From Elysia chlorotica (Eukaryota; Mollusca; Gastropoda; Plakobranchidae): 64,000 nt of DNA. The notes below the pieces were generated by a model. The model made no database searches. It was not told where the DNA came from and was given only the letters and a program-made list of their open reading frames with translations. Numbering within the stretch: the first letter of the stretch is position 1; every line of letters begins with the position of its first letter. The stretch lies in the NCBI GenBank assembly GCA_003991915.1, contig RQTK01000517.1:224723-288722 (forward strand), read 5' to 3'. This document shows positions 24,335 through 36,330 of the stretch, in pieces. The translations under genes and the position numbers were made by a program.

Positions 24335-25003
24335 AATAGCCTTAAGGCTAATCAACTCTCAATGGCCAGTCGTATACCAGACCCCCTCCACCCTCCACTC
24401 ACTGAAGGCGTAGTTGTTAACTCTCACTATCCCTCCATCCTCTACACACTGAAGGCGTAGCTGTCAACTCTCAATATCCCTCCATCCTCTACACACTGAA
24501 GGCGTAGCTGTCAACTCTCAATATCCCTCCATCCTCTACACACTGAAGGCGTAGCTAACAACTCCAAATGGTCAGCCATATGCCAGGCCTCCTCAATTCT
24601 CCACACACTGAAGGCGTAGCTAACAACTCCAAATGGCCGGCCATATGCCAGGTCCCCTCTATCCTCCACCTTATATAAGGTGTATCTGTCACCACACAAA
24701 ATGCCTCCATCCTCTACACACTGAAGGCATAGCTGTCAACTCTCAAAGGACAGGCATCCTCCCACCCTTCACACACTGAACGTGTAACTGTCAACTTTCA
24801 ATATCCTTCCATCCTCCACCCATTGAAGGCGTAGCTTTAATCTCTCAATATACTTCTATTCTCTACACACTGAAGGCGTAGCTGTTAAGTCTCACTGGAC
24901 GGACATCCTCCATCCTCTACACACTGAAGGCGTAGCTGTCAACTCTCAATGGCCGGCCATATGCCAGGCCCCTTCCATCCTCCACACACTGAATGCGTAG
25001 CTG
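24335..25003 (-). repeat. Minisatellite derived from Twist-box coding sequence
   Basis: The anchor CACTGAAGGCGTAG (plus strand) recurs at 24400, 24447, 24494, 24541, 24606, about 24670 (degenerate), 24719, 24774, 24821, 24868, 24922 and 24987. A further eroded unit lies near 24341. Spacings are mostly 47 or 65 bases, with some of 49-55. The last unit (24987) lies inside the twist coding exon and encodes [19 protein letters not shown] on the minus strand. The others lie beyond the stop codon. The long units contain an extra 18 bases matching the codons for the WHMAGH end. Neither unit length is a multiple of three, so successive copies fall in different frames. Confidence 0.92.
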
Positions 25004-25440
25004 AGACGCTCGTGCGCCATGTAGCTGCAGCTCGCCGGGAAATACTTGAGCTCGGCCGCGTCGTCGTCGCTTCGGAGGATCTGGAACAGAAAGTCGATGT
25101 AGCGGCAGGCCAGCTTGAGCGTCTGGATCTTGCTCAGTTTGTCCGAGGGCAGCGTCGGGATGATCTTCCTGAGCTGGGAGAACGCGTCGTTCAGGGACTC
25201 GGTTCTCTGCCGCTCTCGGACATTAGCCAGGCAGCGCTGAGCTTGCAGCTCCTCCAGGGACTGGGGGCTTTTCCTCCGCGCCTTGCGGGGCCCGTCGCCA
25301 GCACAGCCGCCCGAGGCGCTGCCCGATCCCCCCGGAGGAGAGGAATCGGATCTGTGCGGCCGTTTTCGTGATCCTCCAGCGTGGAGGGGCGTGGAGTTTT
25401 CGCCACCGCTTTCAGCCGAGGAACAAGATCGGGGGAATTC
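24946..25440 (-). CDS. twist: Twist exon 2: bHLH domain and Twist box
   Basis: It encodes 164 residues and TGA. It begins [16 protein letters not shown], then has a basic, Gly/Ser/Pro-rich linker, the bHLH (about 25221-25053), a short acidic spacer ([12 protein letters not shown]) and the Twist box, ending WHMAGH. The basic region has the Glu and Arg residues (RERQR) that contact the E-box. The stop falls inside a palindrome (ATGGCCGGCCAT then TGA) that recurs in the adjoining minisatellite. The exon is GC-rich compared with its surroundings. Confidence 0.96.
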   Translation of the reverse strand, partial: EFPRSCSSAESGGENSTPLHAGGSRKRPHRSDSSPPGGSGSASGGCAGDGPRKARRKSPQSLEELQAQRCLANVRERQRTESLNDAFSQLRKIIPTLPSDKLSKIQTLKLACRYIDFLFQILRSDDDAAELKYFPASCSYMAHERLSYAFSVWRMEGAWHMAGH

Positions 25441-27689
25441 CTGGAGAAGAGAACATGAGAACAAAAACTCTGTTGTTAATTGTGAAGAAAAATGTTTTTG
25501 ATCAGTTTGGAATCAAGAATGAATTTAATCGAGATTTCAGGAGTAACCGATGGAATTTTAAAAAAAATTAATGGTTTTGTTAGCGTCTCGTAAAATGTGT
25601 TCAAATTATTTAAAGTTAAAAAGTTCGTTCATACTTTTAAACATGTCATCAACATAAAAAAATTACTGTTCATTTTCTTTTTACAATTATGAACATTGGC
25701 ATTTTCTAATTAGTCTTGTGAGAGGGCGGGGGTGTTGTTGGTTGGTTGGTTTTTTGTTTTTGGATATTTTTTGGTTTTCTCTATCGTTGCAACATAATTA
25801 TTTACAGCAGAGTTGTTAGACGTGCATGAAAACCAGCAACAGAAAAACAGGGATATGAATGTTATATCTTCGAAATATAAAGGTTGTAAAAGATAGAAAA
25901 ATGTTTTCGAAAAAAGATAATTTTAACTAAAAGTAAAATATATTTTCCCCGATAGCATTATATAATGAGATATACCTCGTAATTAATTGTTATATTGTGA
26001 ACATGTCATGCCATCTAAAATATTGCAGATTCTTATCTATTCGTACAGTATAGTATATAGTACATTCTATTTGGGACCGCATTCCTAAAATCATTTGTTT
26101 AAAAATCATACAAAATTAGCAAGTCACAGCTGTGTTATTTAGAAGTCTTGCATTTCCAGACACATTTTTAGGTAGTTTTCAATATTATTTTTTACAATAA
26201 CTATTCCGATTAAAGTAGGCTATACATCCGCTGTAGGCTTATATTTTTATTTTTTTTTTTAAAGGTTAGTTTAAAATAAGATAATGATTTAGTTTTCTTC
26301 TTTTTTTTAATATAAAGGAACTAGCTGGATTTTCGTCGGGCTTTAAATTATCTTCATTATTTTGTCTGTTAATTACATGGACTATGTTTTACCAAGATTA
26401 CTGGCCAGTCTTTATTTAGATTTCTTGTAAAATCGGCACATCAAACAAGATTTTTTTTAACTTTCGGAATTAAGAAAATATAGTGATATTTATTTTTAAA
26501 AATGATACATATATGATAATATAGATCTAGAATTTTTTTTTTTAACAAAATCTAGTAGGATACACATTTCATAACCGAAAGAAAACTTATGAATTTACCA
26601 TATCCGGATGGGTTTATACATAATGATAAAATAATTAAAAAATGGCCGTTCCGTGCTGTCGTTGAGATTATAGTTTGTGAAAAATAACATGTTAATCAAG
26701 TTAGACCCGGGCAGTCTTGTTTTAAAGAGATTTGTTTCCTAAAATTTCAGCGGCTCGTTGATTTCTGTAACCAAGTTTTTTTTGTAATAATAATCAAGTA
26801 ATTATCATGATTTTCATTGGAAACGAAGCGCCGGTACCTCCACCAGTCAAGGCTTTGCACTGAGAGCAGTCCGCGGTTTGAATCTCATTTGATTCTGTTA
26901 TATTTTTTTGAAATATGAAGAGGCTCGAACATGAGAAACTATAACTTTAATGTTACAATTTTAATTTGAAAATATTTGTTAAGATAACTTTCAAGGTGTG
27001 GAAACGCGCTGCTACGTGTAAGTAGGCTACTTGTTTGGGTATGAGCGGTATATGAAGGACTTGAGTTTGACTATTCATTTAACTCTTGCTGTTCCTAAAA
27101 TAATAATAAAATTGATTGGCAGAAAAAAAAGACAAGATAGCCACGTTGGGAAACAACAAATTCGTGTCGAATTCTTGAAAATCCTAAAAAACATTAAGTT
27201 CATAATACATGTAATCATAAAGTGTAAATTCCTTCTAAAATGCTTGCATAATCTAGTTACATGTATATACTGTACGACGTTTTCAGTTCCAGAATTTTAA
27301 GTTCTTATAAAAAGTTCCTCAAACCAGTAAAAAAAAAAGCATCGCAATTTCCCATAAATTAGTAGTCATTATGTCATACAACTCATTCATTTTGATCGAC
27401 TTATGTCTTTAAAAAAATTACTAAACGATTATACTAACCAGTAAGTATGGCAGCTTTTAGAAAATTGCTAGTTGGGTATCTCGTGATTTATTAGAGTATG
27501 GCAGCTTTTAGAAAATTGCTAGTTGGGTATCTCGTGATTTATTTAATTCATGCCTGTTTCATTGTCATTTTGCTTTGCTATAATTATTTGTACACTGTAT
27601 TTTGCTTTGTTTTTTGTTTTGTTTTTTTGTTTCTTTGTTGTTGTCTTTTGTTTTCTTTTGGGTTTGTTTTTTGTTGTTTATGTTTAATT

Positions 27690-27728
<39 letters not shown>

Positions 27729-29872
27729 TAAAACAATTGCTCATAATTATGCATTGTCGCATCTCAGCGATTTGTAACTCAAATTGTTTGACAGTCCGTC
27801 TAGAGAACTAGAGCATCAGTGGTGAAAACGTCTCTTTAGGAGAAGAAGACATTCTAGTAGCATTGGTAGCCTTGGGGGAAATGGGTTAGCTCGTAATCTC
27901 ACAAAATCAGAAGATTAAAAACAATACTAGATCTTTGAAGACAAGTCGAACTTAGTTTCTAAAGATAGATCTTGCCACGTTGTTTAAGGGTACTTGAGCG
28001 ACAGCTTGAGTGAACAACTACAAGTTCCCTACGGAGATGTGCTCGAAAAGGTCTTCTGTCGATAGCCTTTTCAAACCTACGTTAGCGACTTTCACACGGT
28101 GGAGGGAGACGTACCACAAGGCATTCTCTACGTTATCAACTTCAAATGCCGAGCCTCTCCTGAGAGAGGAGCTTTGTGTATATTATGGGAGAGTAAAATT
28201 TAGACATTTTAAAAGCCCAGGTGGTAGCTCGTGATTTATGGCAGCATCCTGTTGCTGCTCTGCTCTGAGATGCCTTTTCATTACTATTCTTTTTACGTTG
28301 TTTCTTAGGGTGTTTTTGTTTTTGTTTTTTGTTGGTTTTTTTGTGGGGTGGATTTTTTATTTCGCCTTTTTTGTAATAAGTAAGCATTATTCTGAACATT
28401 AAAAATAATAAATTAATCAACCGCAGCATACATTACCATGCAGTCCTCTTTTTCCAATTTGGACAATGAACTGACAAAATATTAGGATAAAGCTTTGAGC
28501 ACGCCAAGTTGTCATGAATTTACAAACTTGATCATCTTATCTCACTAGCACCGTAAGAGAGGCGTGATGGGAAAACATGCGTCTAAAAATGCATGTTCTC
28601 TATAGTTTGTAAAAGAATACAATAGACACTAAAAGTTCGCAAATCTTTCATCATTATCATGATTATTAAAGAAAAAGTATCCACATTTCTAGAGTAATTT
28701 TGAATCCCCATCCCTCTTTAGATAATATTTTTGATTGTGTATTTTAAATTGTGACAATCTCATAATCTCATTGTGTGTATTTATAATGTTTGCCCACTCC
28801 ATGATGCTACGTCTATATTCGTCGATTATAATTATACACGTACATGTAAAGAGGGTAAAGCCTCATATTTCTTCCAATGTAATGCAATTATCATTGTTGA
28901 ATAAAATTTCATAATGCCTTGATGATTGTTTTGTTATCTTCCAATCTTTTTTTTATATAAATGAAGAATGTGTTTTTTTAAACCAACTTGAAGCGCAACA
29001 CAAGATTTCTTTCAATGTAATGATTAAATACTTTATTTGCCAGAGAGTCAGAATTTTGTTTGTAGTTGTGTTTGGGTTTTCCACATTAAATTGTTTTGGT
29101 GTTGTTGTTTTTTTTGTTTGTTTTGTTTTGTTTTGTGTTTGTTTTAGTTTCGCTTTTGTTTTATTCGCAATCCTAAGGCGCGATCTAAGCTACCGCCACG
29201 TTCTACTGACGACATAATATGTTTAGCTGCCTTCAATTTTTAATTGGATCTATATGAAATAAATCATGACAGCTGACGTATGTTTGCTAAAAGAACATTG
29301 TTACATACCAAGCCCACAATTTATTATATGACTGCAACCATTTTTTTAAATCCTTTTCTTCTTCTATATTTTCTTTTTTATTATTTTATTATTGTATTTA
29401 TTATATTTTATTTGTTGTTGTTTTTTTCGGGTGGTAATTTTACGGGGTTTCCTTAAGAACTAACGTATATTTTTTCTTTTTAATTTTTTTAAATCCAATT
29501 CATGAATTATAGGAGTCCTTGATCCAAATCTAAGATCGTTCGTCTGCGTGGAGATCATGCTTGGGACATAAAATTTTTTTTCAAAGGCTACATCTATAAA
29601 GGCGGAAAAACATGACAGATGTAAGATAGATAGGCCAAACATAGGGGATTAAATTTGCTCCTTTTTAGCGGGGTTCTTTTTGTTGACGTAAACGTTAATT
29701 CAATGAAAAAAGGATCCTTCTAATCTGAATATCTATCGTTTGGGGCCCTTCTTGTTACCTGTAAAATTTGGTTGGATAGTCTTCACGTGTTCATTATATA
29801 TAAATATGCATATACAAAATATGCGAATGCATTTAAAGACGCGGGTCTCCCCATATCTCTCACTATCCTCTT

Positions 29873-29948
<76 letters not shown>

Positions 29949-30619
29949 CAGATGTCACATAATTTATATTAAATTATATAACTCGGTCAGAAGGATTAAA
30001 CACAGGATAGGGTTATGTCATTTTTGGCGTTAGTGTAGTACAAAAAATGTATTTTAGAACACAATTACGCGCCAAGAAGCTGGATCAATATGAAAACCGT
30101 AAACGTGTGAAGTAAGCGATAAAATACAACATGAATTTTTTCAATTTTTGATGTGTGACAAATATTAGCACTGAATTTCAACAGACTACCAGACGTCTGG
30201 CAATCAGTAAAAAATGTAATGCGAACACTAGCCCCAAGAAATATTATATTTCGTAGTTTACAGCAATTATATCATAGGGTATCTCTCTCTTTCTCTCTTT
30301 CTCTCTCTATCTATCTATCTCCCTTTTTTTCTCTCTCTCTCTCTCACTTACTCTCTGTCTTTATTCGTTCTCTCTTGCTCTCTCTCTCTCTCTTTCTATC
30401 TATCTATCTCTCTTCTCTCTCTCCAATTTTCTCTTTCTCTCCTGATCCTTTCTATCTGGCTCTCTCTTTCTTTTACTCTTTCTCTGTCCTCTCTCACTTC
30501 TCTCTCTCTATCTCTATCTCTTTTTCTTTTTGTCTTTGAGTGGAAAGATTTTGGTTTGTTTTGTGGGGGTTTTTTTCTGTTGCTTTTTGTTTTGTTTGTT
30601 TTTTGTTTTGTTGTATCAT

Positions 30620-30673
<54 letters not shown>

Positions 30674-31999
30674 TGTTAACTCAGGCCGAACCTTCACAAT
30701 AACTTATAAATTGGCCTGATTGACATAACTAGGAGTTTCTCACACTGTGCAATTCTATCAAAGTATGATAATATCTAAAAGTTCATTGTCTAAACAAGGT
30801 GCCCCCATTTTTTTGTAAATAATTTAAACATAGGCTATTCGTTCTGTTTATTAGAGAAAGGGTACAATAAAAATTGATTACATTCATCTCTTTGTTCGGT
30901 TAGAAATTACCTAGGTTTCAACTTATTTTCCTATTTTCTTTTATATTTGGGTGTCAGCTATCAACGACGAGTATACTGTACACACCGATCAGGTCCAGAT
31001 AATATAGAATCTCTATCAACAAAGCTTGTGTGCTGTAAGCTTACACCCCAAACAAAGGGTATTTTTAATAGTAACAAATTACCTTTGCTTGCGCTTAGCA
31101 CTCTTCTTAGGAGATCTTTATGACTTTTCAAACCAATTATTGAACGCGAACAATTCTCAGTAACCACACTAACATTAATCTTAAAAGAATATTTGTTTCT
31201 TTAGTCCTGTAACCGATAAACTGAATTTCAATTTGTAATTATCTTGTTATTTATATAATAAGCCACGGAGTTTTTAAGAATACTTTTATCGACATTTTCT
31301 AGGCAAGTAAAAAAAAAAACACAGCTGGATGAAGCATCAATATAATTATATTATGCAATTCTGTTTTATAATAATTGTTTGCTACAAATATGGACTTTGG
31401 AAATTTTAGAATACTCTACCTCTTTTAAGAGTTAACTAAACTCGTGACATAAAACATGAAACATGAACAAGTAAGGTGATTTGTACATAAAAGAATACAG
31501 TACTTACTAAAGAGCTATCGTCACTGCATGGGCTGAGCTGGCTGAAACTGCTGCCACTGCTGTTGATGTTGTTGTTGCTGTTGTTGTTGTTGTTGTTGTT
31601 GTTGTTTCCATTGGCGTTGCTTGAACTGCCCACCATACTGCTACATGTATTATTGTTTTTGCTGCTGCTGCTGTTGTTGTTGTTGTTGTTGTTGTGATGG
31701 TGGTTACCTTGGCTGTTGAGGCTATTCCCGACCCTGCCGTTGCTGCCTCCTGCCCCTAGAGTTCCTCTAAACGCATTTATATCGTACGCCCCGGCGTGTA
31801 GGTGGTGGTGGCTGTGGGTGACCAGGTGGGGAGGAAGGCCCAGAGTCTGGTGGGGGAGGTCACCCGGGTGGCCCAGGCTCTCCATCGCCGCCTGGAACTC
31901 TGCCTCGGACTTGATGACGTGGCTGTGTCCGAGGGCGGACTGGTCAGCAGAGAGCATGAGAGGGACACGGCTGTAGCCGCTGTGGAAACCGTTCATCAT
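24946..31999 (-). CDS. twist: Twist bHLH transcription factor, two coding exons
   Basis: This is a basic helix-loop-helix repressor/activator of the Twist family. In bilaterians it directs mesoderm and mesenchyme fates by binding E-boxes (CANNTG) as a dimer in the nucleus. Exons are 31999-31508 and 25440-24946. Donor GTAAGT and acceptor TTCTCTTCTCCAG are strong, and both junctions are phase 0, giving 328 residues. The bHLH is nearly textbook: [16 protein letters not shown], then [20 protein letters not shown], then a second helix with [10 protein letters not shown]. The diagnostic C-terminal Twist box follows ([18 protein letters not shown]). Start: ATG at 31999, with an in-frame stop at 32036-32038. 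It is longer than human TWIST1 (202 residues), mainly because of the low-complexity N-terminus. It is transcribed toward CFAP44. Confidence 0.95.
27444..27545. repeat. 51-bp tandem duplication
   Basis: Two direct copies of a unit beginning AGTATGGCAGCTTTTAG start at 27444 and 27495. They are essentially identical, so the duplication is recent. Confidence 0.9.
27692..27727. repeat. (GTT)n microsatellite
   Basis: About 12 GTT units within a longer T/G-rich stretch (27600-27730). Confidence 0.9.
29873..29940. repeat. (CT)n then (TA)n microsatellite
   Basis: A pure CT tract to about 29916 runs directly into a TA run to 29940. Confidence 0.92.
30279..30530. repeat. CT-rich low-complexity tract
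   Basis: An interrupted CT and CTAT array of about 250 bases. Open frames here encode Ser/Leu/Phe-rich artefacts. Confidence 0.9.
30621..30672. repeat. (GTT)n microsatellite
   Basis: About 17 uninterrupted GTT units in the twist intron. Confidence 0.93.
31508..31999 (-). CDS. twist: Twist exon 1: low-complexity N-terminus
   Basis: It encodes 164 residues beginning [21 protein letters not shown] conserved-looking segment ([19 protein letters not shown]) and a His-rich stretch come next, then two Asn tracts with Ser runs, then [12 protein letters not shown] just before the donor GTAAGT. The Asn tracts are encoded by AAC repeats (GTT on the plus strand, about 31567-31602 and 31674-31696) and may vary in length between individuals. 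Two adjacent ATG codons (31999 and 31996) could serve as the start. The first is chosen because it is the first ATG after the in-frame stop. The assignment to twist rests on matching splice phase, strand and order, without transcript evidence. Confidence 0.85.
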
Positions 32000-33020
32000 C
32001 CTGACGGGGACAAGTCTTTCACTGATCAAGCCGATTTATTGTAACGTTAGCTAATTTAACAACTATTATGGTGTAATAATAATCGTATTAGTAGATATAT
32101 AGCGAAGATGGTAAAAAATATACTTGTCACAAAATGTTGAATGGCTGTTGATTTTTTAAAATCTCACAACCCCGGTACATAAAACAATCTTTGTTGTTGT
32201 TGCCTTTTTAAAAGTTAATTGAATCAGTAATACTCAATGTAATTCAGAAACAATTTAATTATGGCATCATGTTTAATTGTCAAAATGTTTTGTGTTTGTT
32301 TGTTGTTTTTTTTTATTATTATTTTAAACGTATTGTGTAGTGCAGAGCAAATTTAACGTCTTTTGAAACAAAACGATCAATCCTTTCCTGAAAGGTTTAC
32401 GTATAATTATGTCCACCCTGGGAACAAGAGTTTAGTTGTTTTTCCGACTGCTGTCACGATTCGAAGCCTCTATGGTGAACGCCACAGAGTGTACTTGCCC
32501 CTGTGGATCAAAATAATTCAAACATTTAGTGCACTAGAGATAAATGTGTAGGAAACAAAAAAGGATATTGAAGAGAATAAAAAACACACAAAAAAACAAC
32601 CTGAAAAATAACAACTTAAGTCCGATTTTTTTTTATCGTAAAGCTGAATGATCTATGTATTTTCCTGATTGCATTTTTCCGTTTTCTTTTTACATCTGAT
32701 CTGTTTAATAATACTAAAATGTGTATTATCATCTTTAAATAAATTCATTGTTTGCATATCTCTTTGAAATGGCATAGTGCACTATCCAGTTTCTGTTTAC
32801 CCTTCACAGTCAGGGGAAGTTGAATAGATTGTCTTTACCATTGTTCCACCGCTAAATTAAATATTTTAAACGTAACTATAGAATGAGGTTCAGAGAAAAA
32901 AATGTTGTGCCATTCATCCACAACGATGCAAAATGTGGTCAATCTTTCTATGCATCATTGGTGAAAATAATTATTTTAGAATAACGAGTTGTATAGATCT
33001 AGTAACTAAAGAATACAGTC
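32000..33020. other. Upstream flank of twist
   Basis: This should contain the twist promoter and 5' UTR. No convincing TATA box or other core element stands out. The sequence is AT-rich and unremarkable. Confidence 0.4.
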
Positions 33021-33024
33021 AATG

Positions 33025-33152
33025 GGGAGCCTTCACAAATATTGGGCTTTCAGTTCTTCACTTGACACCAATGTCATACTTTTTAAAGGGATTCAATCCA
33101 TTGGGAGCCTTCACTAATATTTGGCTTTTAGTTGTGCACTGGAGACCAATAC
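33025..33152. repeat. 78-bp tandem duplication, diverged
   Basis: GGGAGCCTTCAC begins similar segments at 33025 and 33103. Both continue through a TTTGGCTTTTAG-like block to GACACCAAT or GAGACCAAT. The copies have diverged by several substitutions. Confidence 0.75.
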
Positions 33153-34524
33153 TATAAATTAAAACGATGTTACTCAAGCTATAACTATTTCATAAGACTT
33201 ACCTTTGGCTGTCACATTTTCCTTGGTATCGGCACATTAAAATATCCAATCATCCAATTGTTATTTTGGTTCGTAAAAAACACAACTAACAACTTTCATA
33301 GATCGTGTATATTAAAGAAATATTATAACGCATTAAATGTATAAGAAAGTGCTTAGATCTATTATTATATCGCTGTTAAAATGGCTATTTCTTCTCAACT
33401 GTTTACCAGCACTGCTGATATCAATGATGACTGTCCAGATTGAAAAGAGTCACAATGATGAAGCACCAGACTTAGATATAGAATGTCGGTCTATAATATG
33501 TAACAGACATGGACAAGGTGTAACTGGAGAATGATGGAGCCCTGTTCTGAGCAGGAACTAGTATCAGGACGAGAAGGAACCTATCACCTTCCTAGCATCT
33601 TCCCAGCAGAATTCACTCCTTATATTTTTCACAAATCAATCCTTTCCTCGCAAGCAGCGCCCGCACGTTGTCGGAGAAATATCTTCATCTGTTTTTAGAA
33701 TCGGCACACCGATCCGTCTTTATTTCAAACCTTCCAGTGTCTAGAGTCTAGATCTAGACCCGGTGCTCGTGAGCTCATTATTCTTTGCAATTTTCACCCC
33801 TCCCTTTCATGCTTCGTCTAGGCAGACACCTCTCTCACCCCGTTCCCCCCAGGCTTTTTGGTTCCCTAATCGAGGCTTGATTGACAAGCTAAATGATGTT
33901 TACCCGCTCGCTGCGGCCAATCACAGCGCAGAGGTGGGTCCCATCGGGATGCATAGAGCACGAGAAGCGAGCTGGGGTGAGCCAGCGGAAGACATGGGAT
34001 GGGGGGTGAGACTGAGAGGGCTCAGGACTAGTGTTGGTCGTCCTCCGAAAAAGTTTCCCCGTTTCTCGGAGCCCAGCCTCTACCCGCGCTGTTCTTGCAC
34101 CCAGTACAATCGTGTATTTCAGATTTTCAAACCGGCTTCGATTCTTGAGCGTCCATTTCAGATTTGTCCAACTTTTTATTTTTAGTTGCAAAAAGTTTGA
34201 AGAAAAAATGTTTAACAAAGTAAAACCAAATACGAAGGAAAAAAATGAACATAACCAAAACCAAAATGAAAACAGAAAACAGTAAAACATTGAAATGTGT
34301 TGCATTCAATTTTACTGATCCATTAGAATGAATAACTTATTTTAGTTTGTGTTTCTTTTCTTGGTTTCTTCATATTGCTTTTCTTCATTATTTTATCCAA
34401 GTCTATAAGGTTTTCTTTTCTTTATAAAAAGTGATATTTTGTTGTTTTGTTATGATATGTATTATGTATATGTATATATTATGATATATTATTAATTATG
34501 ATAATTATTATAATGTATAATGTA

Positions 34525-34660
34525 TCGGCTAAGTAAGTACTGGGCGTCCCGCTTTGTAGTCCAGTTGCCGTTTAGGATCCTCGTTGAGAACCTACACGAC
34601 GTTAAACTAGGACCGAAATTTCTTGAGACGTGAGCGGCGTGGGTTAGCGTTTTTTCGAGA
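34525..34660 (+). repeat. SINE-family tail fragment
   Basis: The segment GGGCGTCCCGCTTTGTAGTCC, then a CGTTTAGGATCC block and ACGACGTTAAAC, resembles the tail of the SINE copy near 56840-56905 (GGGGGTCCCACTCTGAGGTCC, CGCCGTATAGGACC, GAGACGTTTAAC). Confidence 0.45.
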
Positions 34661-34806
34661 TCAATCCTCTGATAGTCTGGAGGAGAAGTAGAAACTCTTC
34701 ATCTTATTATCACCTGTTGGTGGATTATTGTCCTGAGGACTGCTTAGGTTACTCTGGCCATAGAGACCTGTGTTGATGTTTTGCCACACGTTTGCTTTAA
34801 AACAAA

Positions 34807-35390
34807 NNNNNNNNNNNNNNNNNNNNNNNNNNNNNNNNNNNNNNNNNNNNNNNNNNNNNNNNNNNNNNNNNNNNNNNNNNNNNNNNNNNNNNNNNNNNNN
34901 NNNNNNNNNNNNNNNNNNNNNNNNNNNNNNNNNNNNNNNNNNNNNNNNNNNNNNNNNNNNNNNNNNNNNNNNNNNNNNNNNNNNNNNNNNNNNNNNNNNN
35001 NNNNNNNNNNNNNNNNNNNNNNNNNNNNNNNNNNNNNNNNNNNNNNNNNNNNNNNNNNNNNNNNNNNNNNNNNNNNNNNNNNNNNNNNNNNNNNNNNNNN
35101 NNNNNNNNNNNNNNNNNNNNNNNNNNNNNNNNNNNNNNNNNNNNNNNNNNNNNNNNNNNNNNNNNNNNNNNNNNNNNNNNNNNNNNNNNNNNNNNNNNNN
35201 NNNNNNNNNNNNNNNNNNNNNNNNNNNNNNNNNNNNNNNNNNNNNNNNNNNNNNNNNNNNNNNNNNNNNNNNNNNNNNNNNNNNNNNNNNNNNNNNNNNN
35301 NNNNNNNNNNNNNNNNNNNNNNNNNNNNNNNNNNNNNNNNNNNNNNNNNNNNNNNNNNNNNNNNNNNNNNNNNNNNNNNNNNNNNNNNNN
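34807..35390. other. Assembly gap (N run)
   Basis: 584 undetermined bases. Open frames running across it are artefacts. Confidence 0.99.
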
Positions 35391-36330
35391 TCTTAGATAG
35401 CATAGGTTTTAGTGTATTTTCATTGATTTTGGACCTTGGAATTATAACAAGTTCAAGCTTGTTTTCTCGAACAGTTATTGTTGACACTAGTCTGATTTCA
35501 AATATAAATGATTGAGTATTGCAATATTACGGTAAAAAATAGAATTAAAAGATACCACTCCGTTTATGTTTTTTCTTTCTTTTTTCTCTTACAAATAGAT
35601 CTACATGCAAAAGAAGTTTATAGGATTTTTTTTTATTTAGAGATAGCTGGACAATGAATAATATTCTTTTTAGCTGGTGAAATAGCAGGCCTTTCAATGT
35701 ACAACAAAGTTTTATATTTATACCAAGACAAAGGATACTTCAACATTATTTAATAAACGAATTACCCTTAGAAGGGTGACTTAGATTAAAGCAACTTTGA
35801 ACTACATGCCATAGATGTCCTATTAAAGGGAGTCAATGTTCCGTTTTAGCTAAAGAGTGAGCATTGCAGCTGTTTCCTTAAAATGTATGCGAAAACGAGA
35901 ATCTTTAAAACGAATGAACATGCAATAAAGATCATAGGCTTTAGCAAATAATGAGCCAAAACTTTTTACAGTAAAACCTTAAAATAATGATTATTGTTGT
36001 TAAAGCTATTATCATTAGATTAAAAATCGACCACAGCAGTTTGTAACTAAAATCGCGTTCCCGCCCCCGAATGCTTTTCAATTTTAATAAATTCCAACAG
36101 AATTTTTTTTGCAAAGTGTGTAAAATTACATGTACACTGTTTTATGGATCTTGTTGGAACTGATTTCTGTTTTTTTTTACTTTTGAAACACGTGTTTGAG
36201 TATGCAATGGCCAATGACTTAAATGACTTAAACTTTTCCCGAGGTGATACACTGGATAACAATGCAGTTGCTGAGTTGTTTTGCACCTCCGCGATTTCTT
36301 GCAAAATTCTATGTGGTGACGATGAACGGG
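35391..36330. other. No feature seen
   Basis: AT-rich sequence without recognisable exons or repeats. Confidence 0.5.

Larger units (their letters stand above)
25441..31507 (-). other. Twist intron (about 6 kb)
   Basis: A GT-AG intron between the phase 0 exons. It is AT-rich, with a perfect 51-bp tandem duplication (27444-27545), GTT arrays (27692-27727, 30621-30672), CT tracts (29873-29916, 30279-30530) and a short TA run (29917-29940). I see no coding exon within it. Enhancers could be present but cannot be recognised by eye. Confidence 0.8.

Noticed and set aside
24511-24699. A second twist-like gene on the minus strand
   Set aside because: The Twist-box-like peptide comes from minisatellite units. 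There is no bHLH domain beside it.
34744-35515. Long frames across the N run
   Set aside because: They consist of undetermined bases.
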